Part shown: positions 16,635 through 25,425 of the stretch, piece after piece
How positions within the stretch are numbered: position 1 is the first letter of the stretch
How the letters are laid out: every line of letters starts with the position of its first letter
Assembly (NCBI RefSeq): GCF_004363315.1
Contig: NZ_SNYL01000001.1
Location: 196,738 to 260,737 of the forward strand
Direction: 5' to 3'
Source of the DNA: Tepidicella xavieri
GTDB lineage: Bacteria > Pseudomonadota > Gammaproteobacteria > Burkholderiales > Burkholderiaceae_C
Length of the DNA stretch: 64,000 bases
Notes under the pieces: model-generated
Told to the model about the DNA's origin: nothing
Database searches by the model: none
Seen by the model: only the letters and a program-made list of their open reading frames with translations
Made by a program: the position numbers and the translations under genes

Positions 16635-18365
16635 TCAGTCGTTGGTACAGCCCAGCACTTCTTCCAGAGACGTGATGCCCAGTTTAACCTTTCGCAGGCC
16701 GGATTCGCGCAACGTGCGCACCCCTTCGGCCCTGGCCTGGGCGGCAATTTCCAGGGCGCTGCCACCGCGCAGGATGATTTGCTGCATCGCCTCGGTGATG
16801 GGCATGACCTGGTAGATGCCGACACGCCCCTTGTAGCCGTTGTTGCAGGCATTGCAGCCCACGGCGCGGTAGGGCTTCCAGGTGCCGTCAAGCTCTTCGG
16901 GGCGGAAGCCGGCGTCGATCAATACCTGATCGGGCAAATTGTCCACCGGCTCTTTGCACTGCTTGCACAGCCGCCGGGCCAGTCGCTGGGCGGTGATGAG
17001 GTTGACGCTGGAGGCAATGTTGAACGGCGCGATGCCCATGTTCAGCATCCGCGTCAGGGTGGACGGTGCGTCGTTCGTATGCAGGGTGGACAGCACCAGA
17101 TGGCCGGTCTGGGCCGCTTTGATCGCGATGTCTGCCGTTTCCAGATCGCGGATCTCGCCCACCATGATGATGTCTGGGTCTTGCCGCAAGAAGGCTTTCA
17201 AGGCGGCGGCAAATGTCAGTCCCGCTTTTTCATTGACGTTGACCTGATTGATGCCGGGCAGGTTGATTTCCGACGGGTCTTCCGCCGTCGAGATGTTGAC
17301 CCCCGGCTGATTGAGAATGTTCAGGCAGGTGTAGAGAGACACCGTCTTGCCCGAGCCGGTGGGGCCGGTGACCAGCACCATGCCGTAGGGGCGGTGGATG
17401 GCTTCGAGGAGTTTTTCCTTTTCATCCGGTTCGTAGCCCAGGGCATCGATGCCCATCTGCGCGCTGCTCGGATCCAGAATCCGGATCACGATTTTTTCGC
17501 CGAACAGCGTCGGCAGGGTGCTCACGCGAAAGTCAATCACCTTGTCGGGCCCGACCTTGAGCTTCATGCGGCCGTCCTGCGGCACGCGGCGTTCCGAAAT
17601 GTCGAGCTTGGAAATCACCTTGATGCGGGAGGCCAGCTTTTCCTTGACCGCCACCGGTGGCGCGGCCACCTCGCGCAGTTCGCCGTCGATGCGAAAGCGC
17701 ACCCGGTAGGTGTGCTCGTAAGGTTCGAAATGCAGGTCGGATGCGCGCATCGTGTAGGCATCGAGCAGCATCTTCTGCAAAAATTTCACGACCGGGGCGT
17801 CTTCGACCTCGGCGGAAATCTTTTCCGTGGCATCCGCCGACGCCATCTCGATGCTGCCTTCCTCGAACTCGAAGTCGCCCCCGACGATGTGCTCGATGGC
17901 TTCGCCTGCGGTAGTGGTCAGCGTCTCGATCAGCTTGTTGAGCTTGTCCACCTCCGCAATCACCCAGTCCACGTTCAACTGGGTGGCGAATTTCACCTTT
18001 TCGGCGGCTTGCTGGTCCGACGGGTCGGCCGTCGCGACCGTGACCCGATTGTGGCGGCGGCTCAGCACCACCAACCGGAACTGCTTGGCGATGCGCGGGT
18101 CGAGCACGTCTTTCGGCAGTCGCTGTATGTCTACCGCGTCCAGGTCGATGAGCGGAGCGGCAAACGCTTCGGCCATGGTGTGGGCCAAGTCGCGGGCCGA
18201 GACGGCACCGCTGCTGATGACCTCGGCGATGAAACTGGCCTTGCGGGCCTGGGCTTTGGCGTAGATGTCTTCGGCCGTTTTTTGCGTCAGCGTGCCGGAA
18301 GCCACCAAGGCCCGGGCCAGCCCCGGCAGGGCCATGGTGGTGACGGTGTTGTCCTCTTCTGCCAT
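16635..18365 (-). CDS. pilB: Type IV pilus extension ATPase PilB
   Basis: A 576-residue hexameric ATPase powering pilus extension. The N-terminal MSHE domain (about residues 1-160) precedes the RecA-like domain with Walker A TGPTGSGKTVSLY, Asp box TAEDPSEINLPGINQ, Walker B DIIMVGEIRDLETA, and His box TLHTNDAPSTLTRM. The tetracysteine zinc site CKQC...CNAC is also present. The ATG at 18365 (MAEEDNTVTT) is preferred; a TTG three codons upstream is less likely. The gene is divergent from accB across a 162-base gap. Confidence 0.95.
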   Translation of the reverse strand: MAEEDNTVTTMALPGLARALVASGTLTQKTAEDIYAKAQARKASFIAEVISSGAVSARDLAHTMAEAFAAPLIDLDAVDIQRLPKDVLDPRIAKQFRLVVLSRRHNRVTVATADPSDQQAAEKVKFATQLNVDWVIAEVDKLNKLIETLTTTAGEAIEHIVGGDFEFEEGSIEMASADATEKISAEVEDAPVVKFLQKMLLDAYTMRASDLHFEPYEHTYRVRFRIDGELREVAAPPVAVKEKLASRIKVISKLDISERRVPQDGRMKLKVGPDKVIDFRVSTLPTLFGEKIVIRILDPSSAQMGIDALGYEPDEKEKLLEAIHRPYGMVLVTGPTGSGKTVSLYTCLNILNQPGVNISTAEDPSEINLPGINQVNVNEKAGLTFAAALKAFLRQDPDIIMVGEIRDLETADIAIKAAQTGHLVLSTLHTNDAPSTLTRMLNMGIAPFNIASSVNLITAQRLARRLCKQCKEPVDNLPDQVLIDAGFRPEELDGTWKPYRAVGCNACNNGYKGRVGIYQVMPITEAMQQIILRGGSALEIAAQARAEGVRTLRESGLRKVKLGITSLEEVLGCTND

Positions 18366-18527
18366 GGGACTCAATGGGAAGAAAAAAGCGGCAATAAAAC
18401 CGGTGAACAGGGAGCCATGGCGCCAGCCCGCGTTTCCTCAAGTGCGGGCGCTTCGTGTATATTCCCGCCTACTTCTGCCCTGATGCGGAAATTTTGAAGC
18501 ATTTTAGGTGCAATATCTGGAGAAAAC

Positions 18528-18986
18528 ATGGATCTGCGCAAACTCAAGACCTTGATCGACCTCGTCTCCGAGTCGAATGTATCCGAACTCGAAATCACCG
18601 AGGCCGAAGGCAAGGTCCGCATCGTCAAGAGCGCACCCGTCGCCCCGGTGGCCATGGTGGCGCCCGCGCCAGCCGTGACCCTCGCGGCTCCCGCCGCGCC
18701 GGCCGCCGCCGCGCCCGTGGCGAGCGCCCCGGCTGCCGAACCGGAAATCAAAGGCCATATCGTCAAGTCTCCGATGGTGGGCACGTTCTACCGTGCGCCC
18801 AGCCCGGGCGCCAAGCCATTCGTCGAGGTCGGCCAGTCGGTCAAGGAAGGCGATCCGATCTGCATCGTCGAAGCCATGAAAATCCTCAACGAGATCGAAG
18901 CCGACAAGTCTGGCGTCATCACGCAGATTCTGGCGGAAAACGGGCAAGCCGTCGAATACGGTCAGCCGTTGTTCGTGATCGAGTGA
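18528..18986 (+). CDS. accB: Biotin carboxyl carrier protein of acetyl-CoA carboxylase
   Basis: A 152-residue BCCP that carries biotin between the carboxylase and transferase halves of acetyl-CoA carboxylase in fatty acid synthesis. The N-terminal [21 protein letters not shown] is followed by an Ala/Pro-rich flexible linker (residues about 35-72) and the biotinyl domain with [20 protein letters not shown] and the EAMKIL motif, with Lys118 as the biotinylation site. GGAG at 18519-18522 precedes the ATG by 5 bases. accC follows after 13 bases. In many relatives aroQ lies upstream; here the neighbour is divergent pilB. Confidence 0.97.
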   Translation: MDLRKLKTLIDLVSESNVSELEITEAEGKVRIVKSAPVAPVAMVAPAPAVTLAAPAAPAAAAPVASAPAAEPEIKGHIVKSPMVGTFYRAPSPGAKPFVEVGQSVKEGDPICIVEAMKILNEIEADKSGVITQILAENGQAVEYGQPLFVIE

Positions 18987-18999
18987 GGGTAGGGCGCCC

Positions 19000-20349
19000 A
19001 TGTTCAAGAAAATCCTGGTCGCCAACCGTGGCGAAATCGCCTTGCGCATCCAGCGCGCCTGCCGCGAGATGGGCATCAAGGCGGTCATGGTCTACTCCGA
19101 GGCCGACCGAGACGCCAAATATGTCAAGCTCGCTGACGAGGCCGTGTGCATCGGGCCTGCGCCCTCGGCGCAGAGTTACCTCAGCATGCCGGCCATCATT
19201 TCTGCCGCCGAGGTCACGGACGCCGAAGCCATCCACCCCGGCTATGGTTTTTTGAGCGAGAACGCCGATTTTGCCGAGCGGGTGGAGAAAAGCGGATTCG
19301 TCTTCATCGGTCCCTCGCCAGAGTCCATCCGCATCATGGGCGACAAGGTGTCGGCCAAGCAGGCGATGATCCGTGCGGGCGTGCCCTGCGTGCCGGGCTC
19401 CGACGGCGCCTTGCCCGATGACCCGGCCACCATCAAGCGCATCGCCAAGACCATCGGCTACCCGGTCATCATCAAGGCCGCCGGTGGCGGTGGCGGCCGG
19501 GGGATGCGCGTGGTGCACACCGAGGCGGCCCTCATCCACGCGGTACAGACCACCAAGGCCGAAGCCGCAGCCGCCTTCGGCAACCCCGAGGTGTACATGG
19601 AGAAATTCCTCCAGAACCCTCGTCACATCGAAATCCAGGTGCTGGCCGATCAGCACCGCAACGCGGTGTATTTGTTCGAGCGCGACTGCTCCATGCAGCG
19701 CCGCCATCAGAAGGTGATCGAAGAAGCCCCCGCCCCGGGCATTGCCCGTCGCCTGATCGAAAAAATCGGCGAGCGCTGCGCGGCGGCCTGCAAGAAGATC
19801 GGCTATCGCGGCGCGGGTACGTTCGAGTTTCTGTACGAAAACGGCGAGTTCTACTTCATCGAGATGAACACGCGCGTGCAGGTCGAGCATCCGGTGACGG
19901 AGATGATCACCGGCATCGACATCGTGCGCCAGCAAATCCTCATTGCCGCTGGCGAGAAGTTGCCCTTCACCCAGCGTCAGATTCAATTGCGCGGTCATGC
20001 CATCGAGTGCCGCATCAATGCCGAGGATCCATACAAATTCACGCCCTCGCCCGGTCGCGTGACGACCTGGCACATGCCCGGTGGCCCGGGCGTGCGGGTG
20101 GACTCGCACGTTTATGCCAATTACACCGTACCGCCCAATTACGACTCGATGATCGGCAAGCTCATCGTGCATGGCGACACGCGCGAGCAGGCACTGGCCC
20201 GCATGCGCACCGCGCTGGCAGAAACCGCGATCGAGGGCATCAAGACCAACGTCCCCCTGCACCGCGAACTCATGGTAGATGCCAATTTCGAGGCCGGTGG
20301 CACCAACATCCATTACCTCGAATCGTGGCTGGAACAACGTGACCGCTGA
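19000..20349 (+). CDS. accC: Biotin carboxylase of acetyl-CoA carboxylase
   Basis: A 449-residue ATP-grasp enzyme that carboxylates the biotin of AccB. Visible motifs are the N-terminal [31 protein letters not shown], the glycine-rich ATP lid [14 protein letters not shown], and [17 protein letters not shown]. The [13 protein letters not shown] and [16 protein letters not shown] catalytic segments follow. Length and domain order (biotin carboxylase N domain, ATP-grasp, C domain) are normal. It is cotranscribed with accB and overlaps prmA by 11 bases. Confidence 0.97.
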   Translation: MFKKILVANRGEIALRIQRACREMGIKAVMVYSEADRDAKYVKLADEAVCIGPAPSAQSYLSMPAIISAAEVTDAEAIHPGYGFLSENADFAERVEKSGFVFIGPSPESIRIMGDKVSAKQAMIRAGVPCVPGSDGALPDDPATIKRIAKTIGYPVIIKAAGGGGGRGMRVVHTEAALIHAVQTTKAEAAAAFGNPEVYMEKFLQNPRHIEIQVLADQHRNAVYLFERDCSMQRRHQKVIEEAPAPGIARRLIEKIGERCAAACKKIGYRGAGTFEFLYENGEFYFIEMNTRVQVEHPVTEMITGIDIVRQQILIAAGEKLPFTQRQIQLRGHAIECRINAEDPYKFTPSPGRVTTWHMPGGPGVRVDSHVYANYTVPPNYDSMIGKLIVHGDTREQALARMRTALAETAIEGIKTNVPLHRELMVDANFEAGGTNIHYLESWLEQRDR

Positions 20350-21250
20350 ACCCGCACCCGCTGCGCGCCTGACCGAACTGGTGCTGCTGGCGCCGGAGGA
20401 TCAAGTCGAAACCCTGGCCGAGGCCCTGGAAGCGCTGGATGCGCTGAGCGTCTCCGTCGAGGACGCCGATGCCGAAACCCCGGCCGAGCGTGCTCTGTTC
20501 GGCGAGCCCGGCATGCCGGCCCCCAAGGCCGGCTGGCAGCGCTCGCGGCTCGTGGCCTTGTTTGCCGAAGTGTCCCAGGCCCACGAGGCGGCGGCGTTGT
20601 TGCGGCTGCAAGACTTTTTCCAGGGCTGCGAGGTCGTGGGGGTGCGTGCGGTGGCCGACGAAGACTGGGTGCGCCTGACGCAATCCCAATTCGCGCCGGT
20701 GGACATCACGCCCACCTTCTGGATCGTGCCGAGCTGGCACGAGCCGCCGCCCCAGGCCCGCCAGATCATCCGCCTGGACCCTGGGCTGGCCTTTGGCACT
20801 GGCACACACCCGACCACCCGCATGTGTCTGCGCTGGATTGCGCAGCATCCGCCGCTGGGGCAGCGGGTGCTCGACTACGGCTGTGGTTCCGGCATCCTCG
20901 CCATCGGTGCCGGGCTGTTCGGCGCCCGCGAGATCGTGGCTGTGGACATCGACCCGGCCGCCGTCGAGTCCACCCGACTCAATGCCCAACACAACCAAGT
21001 GCCATTGCAAGCCGGCCTGCCCGAGGCCGCCACCGGCGCGTTTGATGTGGTGCTGGCCAACATCCTGGCCTCGCCGCTGAAAGTGCTCGCGCCGCTGTTG
21101 TGCGGCCATGTGCGTCCCGGTGGTCACCTGGTGCTGGCCGGTATTCTGGAGCGGCAGGCCGAAGAACTGCAACAGGCCTACGCGCCTTGGCTGCGCCTGC
21201 AAGTGACCGATGCCGAAGACGGCTGGATTCTGATGACGGCATCGGCCTGA
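20339..21250 (+). CDS. prmA: Ribosomal protein L11 methyltransferase
   Basis: A 303-residue SAM-dependent methyltransferase that trimethylates ribosomal protein L11. The N-terminal substrate-recognition domain ends in [11 protein letters not shown]. The catalytic domain has [23 protein letters not shown] motif [16 protein letters not shown], acidic [10 protein letters not shown], and the NPPF-like [12 protein letters not shown] at 20339 is chosen, overlapping accC by 11 bases; the residues before it in the frame are antiparallel read-through of accC. The accBC-prmA order is standard in Burkholderiales. Confidence 0.94.
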   Translation: MTAEPAPAARLTELVLLAPEDQVETLAEALEALDALSVSVEDADAETPAERALFGEPGMPAPKAGWQRSRLVALFAEVSQAHEAAALLRLQDFFQGCEVVGVRAVADEDWVRLTQSQFAPVDITPTFWIVPSWHEPPPQARQIIRLDPGLAFGTGTHPTTRMCLRWIAQHPPLGQRVLDYGCGSGILAIGAGLFGAREIVAVDIDPAAVESTRLNAQHNQVPLQAGLPEAATGAFDVVLANILASPLKVLAPLLCGHVRPGGHLVLAGILERQAEELQQAYAPWLRLQVTDAEDGWILMTASA

Positions 21251-21295
21251 GGCCGGTTCCGGCCAACCCCCTTGCGGGCCTGCAATAATCGCGTC

Positions 21296-22342
21296 ATGAG
21301 CTTCATCACGCGCTGCCCGGCTTGCTCCACCTCGTTCAAGGTGGTGCCCGATCAGCTAAAGATATCCGATGGCTGGGTGCGTTGCGGGCATTGCCATCAG
21401 ATTTTTGATGCCACGCTCGACCTCCAACCCTGGTGGCCCAGGCCGGAGGACGCACCGGCGTCACCCGCCGTGTCCGAGCCTGCATCATCGGATCCGCCGG
21501 CTCAGGATGAAGCCCGGGGACCCTTCAACGGGGGCGGTGTGAGTGGGGAGCCGACACCGGATGCTGTGTCCACCGAGCCGCTCGCCCAGAAGCCTGCCGA
21601 GTCCGGGCCTGATGAGTCGCTCAAGCCCCCGCCGCCACCGCGCCCCGAGACGGAGGCTGCCGCCCAGCCAGAGTCTGACTGGCCTGTCCATACCCCGATG
21701 GACACGGGGGCCTGGCCAGCGGCGGCCGAACCGGCTCCGACCACCGAGCCCCTCGCCCCCAGCCCATCCGCCGATACCCCCGCGGTCAGCCCGCCGCCAC
21801 CGATCGAGGAAGCGCCCCCGCCTTTGCCTTCTTTCGTGCGGCAGGCGCAGCGCCGCGCTTTCTGGCGCCGGCCTGTGGTGCGTGGCGCGCTGTGGGCATG
21901 CAGTCTGGCTTTGATGGGGCTGCTGGCTGCGCAGGCGTCTTTCCATTGGCGCGACCAACTGGCCAGCCGCGTGCCGTCCACCCGTCCGGCGCTGGAGACG
22001 CTGTGCGATTCGTTGGCCTGTGAAGTCTCCGCCCCCCGCCAGCCCGACGAGGTGGTCATCGACAGCTCTGTGTTGCTGCGCCGCGCTGCGGGGCGTTACA
22101 GCTTCAACGTCGTCATTCGCAATAAATCAAGGGTTGAAGTGGCGGCCCCAGCCCTGGAGCTGACGCTGACCGCCATCAACGACGAGGTGCTGGTGCGCCG
22201 CGTGCTCCTCCCCGAGGAATGGCCGCGCCCACTGCAGACGCTGGCCCCCGGCGCCGAATGGCCGGTGCAGTTCGAGCTCGCCCTCGATGGCCCGACCGAT
22301 CAGGTCATGACCGGCTACCGCGCCATTCTTTTTTACCCCTGA
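21296..22342 (+). CDS. Zinc-ribbon (MJ0042-type) DUF3426 membrane protein
   Basis: A 348-residue protein with an N-terminal zinc ribbon CPACSTSFKVVPDQL...VRCGHCHQIF (four cysteines as two CXXC knuckles). A long Pro/Glu/Ala-rich disordered stretch spans about residues 50-180. One transmembrane helix (GALWACSLALMGLLAAQ, about 205-225) is followed by a C-terminal DUF3426 domain, presumably periplasmic. The ATG at 21296 (MSFITRCPAC) is typical of the family. The gene constantly follows prmA in related genomes, but its function is unknown. Confidence 0.85.
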   Translation: MSFITRCPACSTSFKVVPDQLKISDGWVRCGHCHQIFDATLDLQPWWPRPEDAPASPAVSEPASSDPPAQDEARGPFNGGGVSGEPTPDAVSTEPLAQKPAESGPDESLKPPPPPRPETEAAAQPESDWPVHTPMDTGAWPAAAEPAPTTEPLAPSPSADTPAVSPPPPIEEAPPPLPSFVRQAQRRAFWRRPVVRGALWACSLALMGLLAAQASFHWRDQLASRVPSTRPALETLCDSLACEVSAPRQPDEVVIDSSVLLRRAAGRYSFNVVIRNKSRVEVAAPALELTLTAINDEVLVRRVLLPEEWPRPLQTLAPGAEWPVQFELALDGPTDQVMTGYRAILFYP

Positions 22343-22359
22343 CACCCCCCCCGCACACC

Positions 22360-23247
22360 ATGTCCATCCTCATCTGCGGCTCGCTGGCTTTCGACACCAT
22401 CATGACGTTCGAAGGGCGTTTTGCCGAACAGATCCTCCCCGATCAGCTGCACATCCTCAACGTGTCGTTCCTGGTCCCAGGGCTCAGGCGGGAGTTTGGC
22501 GGCTGCGCCGGCAACATTGCTTACGGGCTGCGCCAGCTCGGGGCCGATGCCAGACCTGTGGCCACCCTCGGCGCCGATGGGCAGGACTACCTGGAGCGCC
22601 TCAGAAGCCTGGGCGTCGATACGCGGCATGTGCGCCTGGCCGAGGATCACTACACCGCCCAGGCCATGATCATGACCGATCGCGACAACAACCAGATCAC
22701 GGCTTTCCACCCTGGCGCCATGGCCCAAGCGCATGACAACCCGCTGCAAGCCGCCGATGGCGCGGTGATCGGCATCATTTCACCCGACGGCCGCCAGGCC
22801 ATGCAGCAGCACGCCGAGCAATTGCGGGCCTTGGGCGTGCCATTCGTGTTCGACCCCGGGCAGGGCTTGCCCATGTTCAATGGCCAGGAGTTGTTGCGTT
22901 TCGTCGAGTTGGCCGATTGGGCCGCCCTCAACGACTACGAAGCCCGCATGCTCAGCGACCGCACCGGTCTGGACTATGCGGCTTTGTCCCGGCGCTTGCG
23001 TGGACTGGTGATCACCCTGGCCGACCAAGGTTGTGAGGTGTGGCAGGACGGCCAATGCATCCGCGTGCCTGGTGAGCCGGCCGATGCGGTGGTGGACCCT
23101 ACCGGCTGCGGCGACGCTTTCCGGGCGGCGCTGTTGTATGGCTTGGCGCAGGGCTGGGATCTGGTTCGCTGCGCCCAACTGGGCAACCGCATGGGCGCGG
23201 TGAAGATTGCTTCTCGTGGCGCCCAAAATTATTGCTTCAACCTCTGA
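22360..23247 (+). CDS. PfkB-family carbohydrate/nucleoside kinase
   Basis: A 295-residue ribokinase-fold kinase. It shows the N-terminal SILICGSLAFDTIM, the first PfkB region EFGGCAGNIAYGLRQLGADARPVATLGADGQDY, and the C-terminal signature DPTGCGDAFRAALLYGLAQGWD with the catalytic Asp and anion hole. The form resembles proteins annotated as adenosine kinase-like or sugar kinases in betaproteobacteria; the substrate is not certain. The start at 22360 follows the DUF3426 stop by 17 bases. The gene ends at a strong hairpin at 23256-23282. Confidence 0.85.
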   Translation: MSILICGSLAFDTIMTFEGRFAEQILPDQLHILNVSFLVPGLRREFGGCAGNIAYGLRQLGADARPVATLGADGQDYLERLRSLGVDTRHVRLAEDHYTAQAMIMTDRDNNQITAFHPGAMAQAHDNPLQAADGAVIGIISPDGRQAMQQHAEQLRALGVPFVFDPGQGLPMFNGQELLRFVELADWAALNDYEARMLSDRTGLDYAALSRRLRGLVITLADQGCEVWQDGQCIRVPGEPADAVVDPTGCGDAFRAALLYGLAQGWDLVRCAQLGNRMGAVKIASRGAQNYCFNL

Positions 23248-23255
23248 AAAACATG

Positions 23256-23282
23256 AACAGCCCATGGTGAGCATGGGCTGTT
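23256..23282. terminator. Terminator after the PfkB kinase gene
   Basis: AACAGCCCATG (23256-23266) pairs with CATGGGCTGTT (23272-23282) across a 5-base loop, an 11-bp perfect stem 9 bases after the kinase stop. Few T residues follow, so it may act together with the next hairpin. It can also serve the convergent H1-like gene. Confidence 0.7.
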
Positions 23283-23292
23283 TGGCCAAGGG

Positions 23293-23312
23293 GCCCTGAA
23301 TCAGGGCTTTTT
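23293..23312 (+). terminator. Second intrinsic terminator of the acc-prmA-pfkB unit
   Basis: GCCCTG (23293-23298) pairs with CAGGGC (23302-23307) around AAT, followed by TTTTT (23308-23312). The right arm overlaps the stop codon of the convergent H1-like gene. Confidence 0.65.
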
Positions 23313-23924
23313 GGCGGTTGGGAAAGGCCAAGCTGCTTGGGGATTCAGCTTGGTCTGCGCAGCGGGGGCCGGTGCCGCGGGGGCTGCCTTGGCTTTCTTG
23401 GGGGCGGCCTTTTTCTCGACCGCCTTCTTCACTTCGGCCACCTTTTTCTCCACCGCTTTCTTCACATCCTTGGCCTTTTTCTCGACGGCCTTCTTCACCT
23501 CCGCCACTTTTTTCTCGACGGCCTTTTCTTCCTTGGCAATGGCTTTCTTGGCCGTGGCGACGGTTTTCTTGACGGCCTTCTTCACCTCGGCAACGGCCTG
23601 AGCCACCGGTGCGGCGGCTTTCTTCGCCGGTGCGGCTTTCTTGGCGGGTGCAGCCTTCTTCGCTGGTGCGGTGGCTTTCACGGCCGTGGCCTTTTTGGCG
23701 GGTGCAGCGGCTTTCTTGGCGGGCGCGGCTTTTTTCGCGGCCGGTGCGGCTTGGGTGGCCGCCGCCTTCTTCGCCGGCGTGGCTTTCTTGGCCGGTGCGG
23801 CCTTCTTTTCGGGTGCGGGTGCCGCTGCGGCTTTGGCCGGGGCAGCTTTCTTCGCAGGGGCTGCGGCCTTCTTGGCCGGTGCCGCTGCTTTCTTGGCCGG
23901 TGCGGCCTTCTTCGCAGTTGCCAT
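23301..23924 (-). CDS. Histone H1-like Ala/Lys/Pro-rich nucleoid protein
   Basis: A 207-residue, extremely basic low-complexity protein. Residues 1 to about 115 consist of irregular APAKKA(A) units. Residues about 120-185 form lysine-rich heptad-like helices built from EVKKAVEKK and KVAEVKKA repeats. A short Ala/Pro tail ends in WPFPTAKKP. Such H1-like proteins (related to the eukaryotic H1 tail and to Bordetella BpH1/BpH2) bind DNA nonspecifically and often vary in repeat number between strains. The start at 23924 has AAGGAG upstream. The gene is convergent with the kinase gene. Function is inferred from composition only. Confidence 0.85.
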   Translation of the reverse strand: MATAKKAAPAKKAAAPAKKAAAPAKKAAPAKAAAAPAPEKKAAPAKKATPAKKAAATQAAPAAKKAAPAKKAAAPAKKATAVKATAPAKKAAPAKKAAPAKKAAAPVAQAVAEVKKAVKKTVATAKKAIAKEEKAVEKKVAEVKKAVEKKAKDVKKAVEKKVAEVKKAVEKKAAPKKAKAAPAAPAPAAQTKLNPQAAWPFPTAKKP

Positions 23925-24131
23925 GTTGTTCTCCTTGATCAAGTTGCCAAAAGCGCTTGACCTCGGACGATTCCGGGCAAGCGATTCAGCACTCGGACCA
24001 CCGGCATGCAGCACACGCCTGGCCCTCCCGAGTGTTGAATGGGGGAAGCCACCCCGGCCGCCGATACCGGGGCCATGCAAGCGGGGTGGGCATGAAAGGA
24101 CCGCATGAAAGAAGGCTGTTCCGGCAGGGCG
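23925..24131. other. Intergenic region between the H1-like gene and nrdB
   Basis: A gap of 207 bases that must hold the promoter of the H1-like gene (AAGGAG lies just before its ATG) and the 3' end of the nrdAB transcript. I see no convincing terminator, promoter pair or small gene in it. Confidence 0.5.
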
Positions 24132-25304
24132 TCAATCCCAGGACAGCGCGCCTCCCGACTGGTATTCGATCACCCGTGTTTCGAAGAAATTGCGCTCCTT
24201 CTTGAGGTCGATCATCTCGCTCATCCAGGGGAAGGGGTTTTCTTCGTTGGGGAACAGCGGATCGAGGCCGATTTGCGTGGCGCGCCGGTTGGCGATGTAA
24301 CGCAGATAGCCTTTGAACATGCTGGCATTCAAGCCCAGCACGCCGCGCGGCATGGTGTCTTCGGCGTAGCGGTATTCGAGTTCCACGGCCTTGAGGAACA
24401 ATTCCTTGACCTCGGCCTTGAACTCGGCCGTCCACAGGTGCGGGTTTTCCAGCTTGAGCTGGTTGATCAGGTCGATGCCAAAGTTGCAGTGCATCGATTC
24501 GTCGCGCAGGATGTACTGGTATTGCTCGGCCGCACCCGTCATCTTGTTCTGGCGGCCCAGCGCCAGGATCTGCGTGAAGCCGACGTAGAAGAACAGCCCT
24601 TCCATCAGGCAGGCGAAGACGATCAGGCTCTTGAGCAGGGTCTGATCCGCTTGCGGCGTGCCGGTGCGGAAGTTCGGGTCCATGATGGCGTCGATGAACG
24701 GCAGCAGGAACTCGTCCTTGTCCCGGATCGCCGGCACCTCGTGGTAGGCGTTGAAGATCTCGCCCTCATCCAGCCCCAAGGATTCGACGATGTACTGATA
24801 AGCGTGGGTGTGGATGGCTTCTTCGAACGCTTGCCGCAGCAGGAACTGGCGGCACTCGGGCGCGGTGATGTGGCGGTAGGTGCCCAGCACGATGTTGTTG
24901 GCCGCCAGCGAGTCGGCCGTGACGAAAAAGCCCAGGTTGCGTTTGACGATGCGGCGCTCGTCTTCGGTCAGGCCGTTGGGGTCTTTCCAGAGCGCGATGT
25001 CGCGGCTCATGTTGATTTCCTGCGGCATCCAGTGGTTGGCGCAGGTGGCCAGGTACTTTTCCCAGGCCCACTTGTATTTGAAGGGGACGAGCTGGTTGAC
25101 GTCGGTCTGGCCGTTGATGATGCGCTTGTCGGCGGCGTTGATGCGTTGCGCGGAGGCGGCTTTGACGGAGTGGGAGGACGGAGAGCCGGCAGGTGCCGCA
25201 GCGGTGACGGGGGCATAAGCCGTGGCTGCGGGTTCAGGTGCAGCGGCAGGCAGGGGGCGCACAGGTTGCAGTGCAGGCGTGCTTTGATCGTCCCAGGTCA
25301 GCAT
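24132..25304 (-). CDS. nrdB: Class Ia ribonucleotide reductase, beta (radical) subunit
   Basis: A 390-residue R2 protein that houses the di-iron tyrosyl radical needed to make deoxyribonucleotides. The ligand pattern is clear: [12 protein letters not shown] supplies a Glu, a His and the radical Tyr in the ExxHxxxY spacing; [13 protein letters not shown] gives the next Glu; and [13 protein letters not shown] gives the last Glu-His pair. The N-terminal 60 residues are a variable Ala/Pro tail. The ATG at 25304 (MLTWDDQS) is normal for Comamonadaceae; a longer TTG start is not needed. It follows nrdA after 121 bases and probably shares its NrdR-controlled promoter. Confidence 0.96.
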   Translation of the reverse strand: MLTWDDQSTPALQPVRPLPAAAPEPAATAYAPVTAAAPAGSPSSHSVKAASAQRINAADKRIINGQTDVNQLVPFKYKWAWEKYLATCANHWMPQEINMSRDIALWKDPNGLTEDERRIVKRNLGFFVTADSLAANNIVLGTYRHITAPECRQFLLRQAFEEAIHTHAYQYIVESLGLDEGEIFNAYHEVPAIRDKDEFLLPFIDAIMDPNFRTGTPQADQTLLKSLIVFACLMEGLFFYVGFTQILALGRQNKMTGAAEQYQYILRDESMHCNFGIDLINQLKLENPHLWTAEFKAEVKELFLKAVELEYRYAEDTMPRGVLGLNASMFKGYLRYIANRRATQIGLDPLFPNEENPFPWMSEMIDLKKERNFFETRVIEYQSGGALSWD

Positions 25305-25425
25305 GGTGTATTCCAATTCGTTCAATTATGAAATTGCGCAGCAGAATTGCAAGCGTTGGCCGCGCAGCACGCGCACTCGGCGGGGCGCAGTGTTGCGCGG
25401 CTGCATCGGAATGGCGCCACGGCGC

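Noticed and set aside
23301..23924. Tandem DNA repeat or CRISPR-like array in the Lys/Ala region
   Set aside because: The repetition follows codons for a low-complexity basic protein in one open frame. Units are short, irregular and have no spacers.
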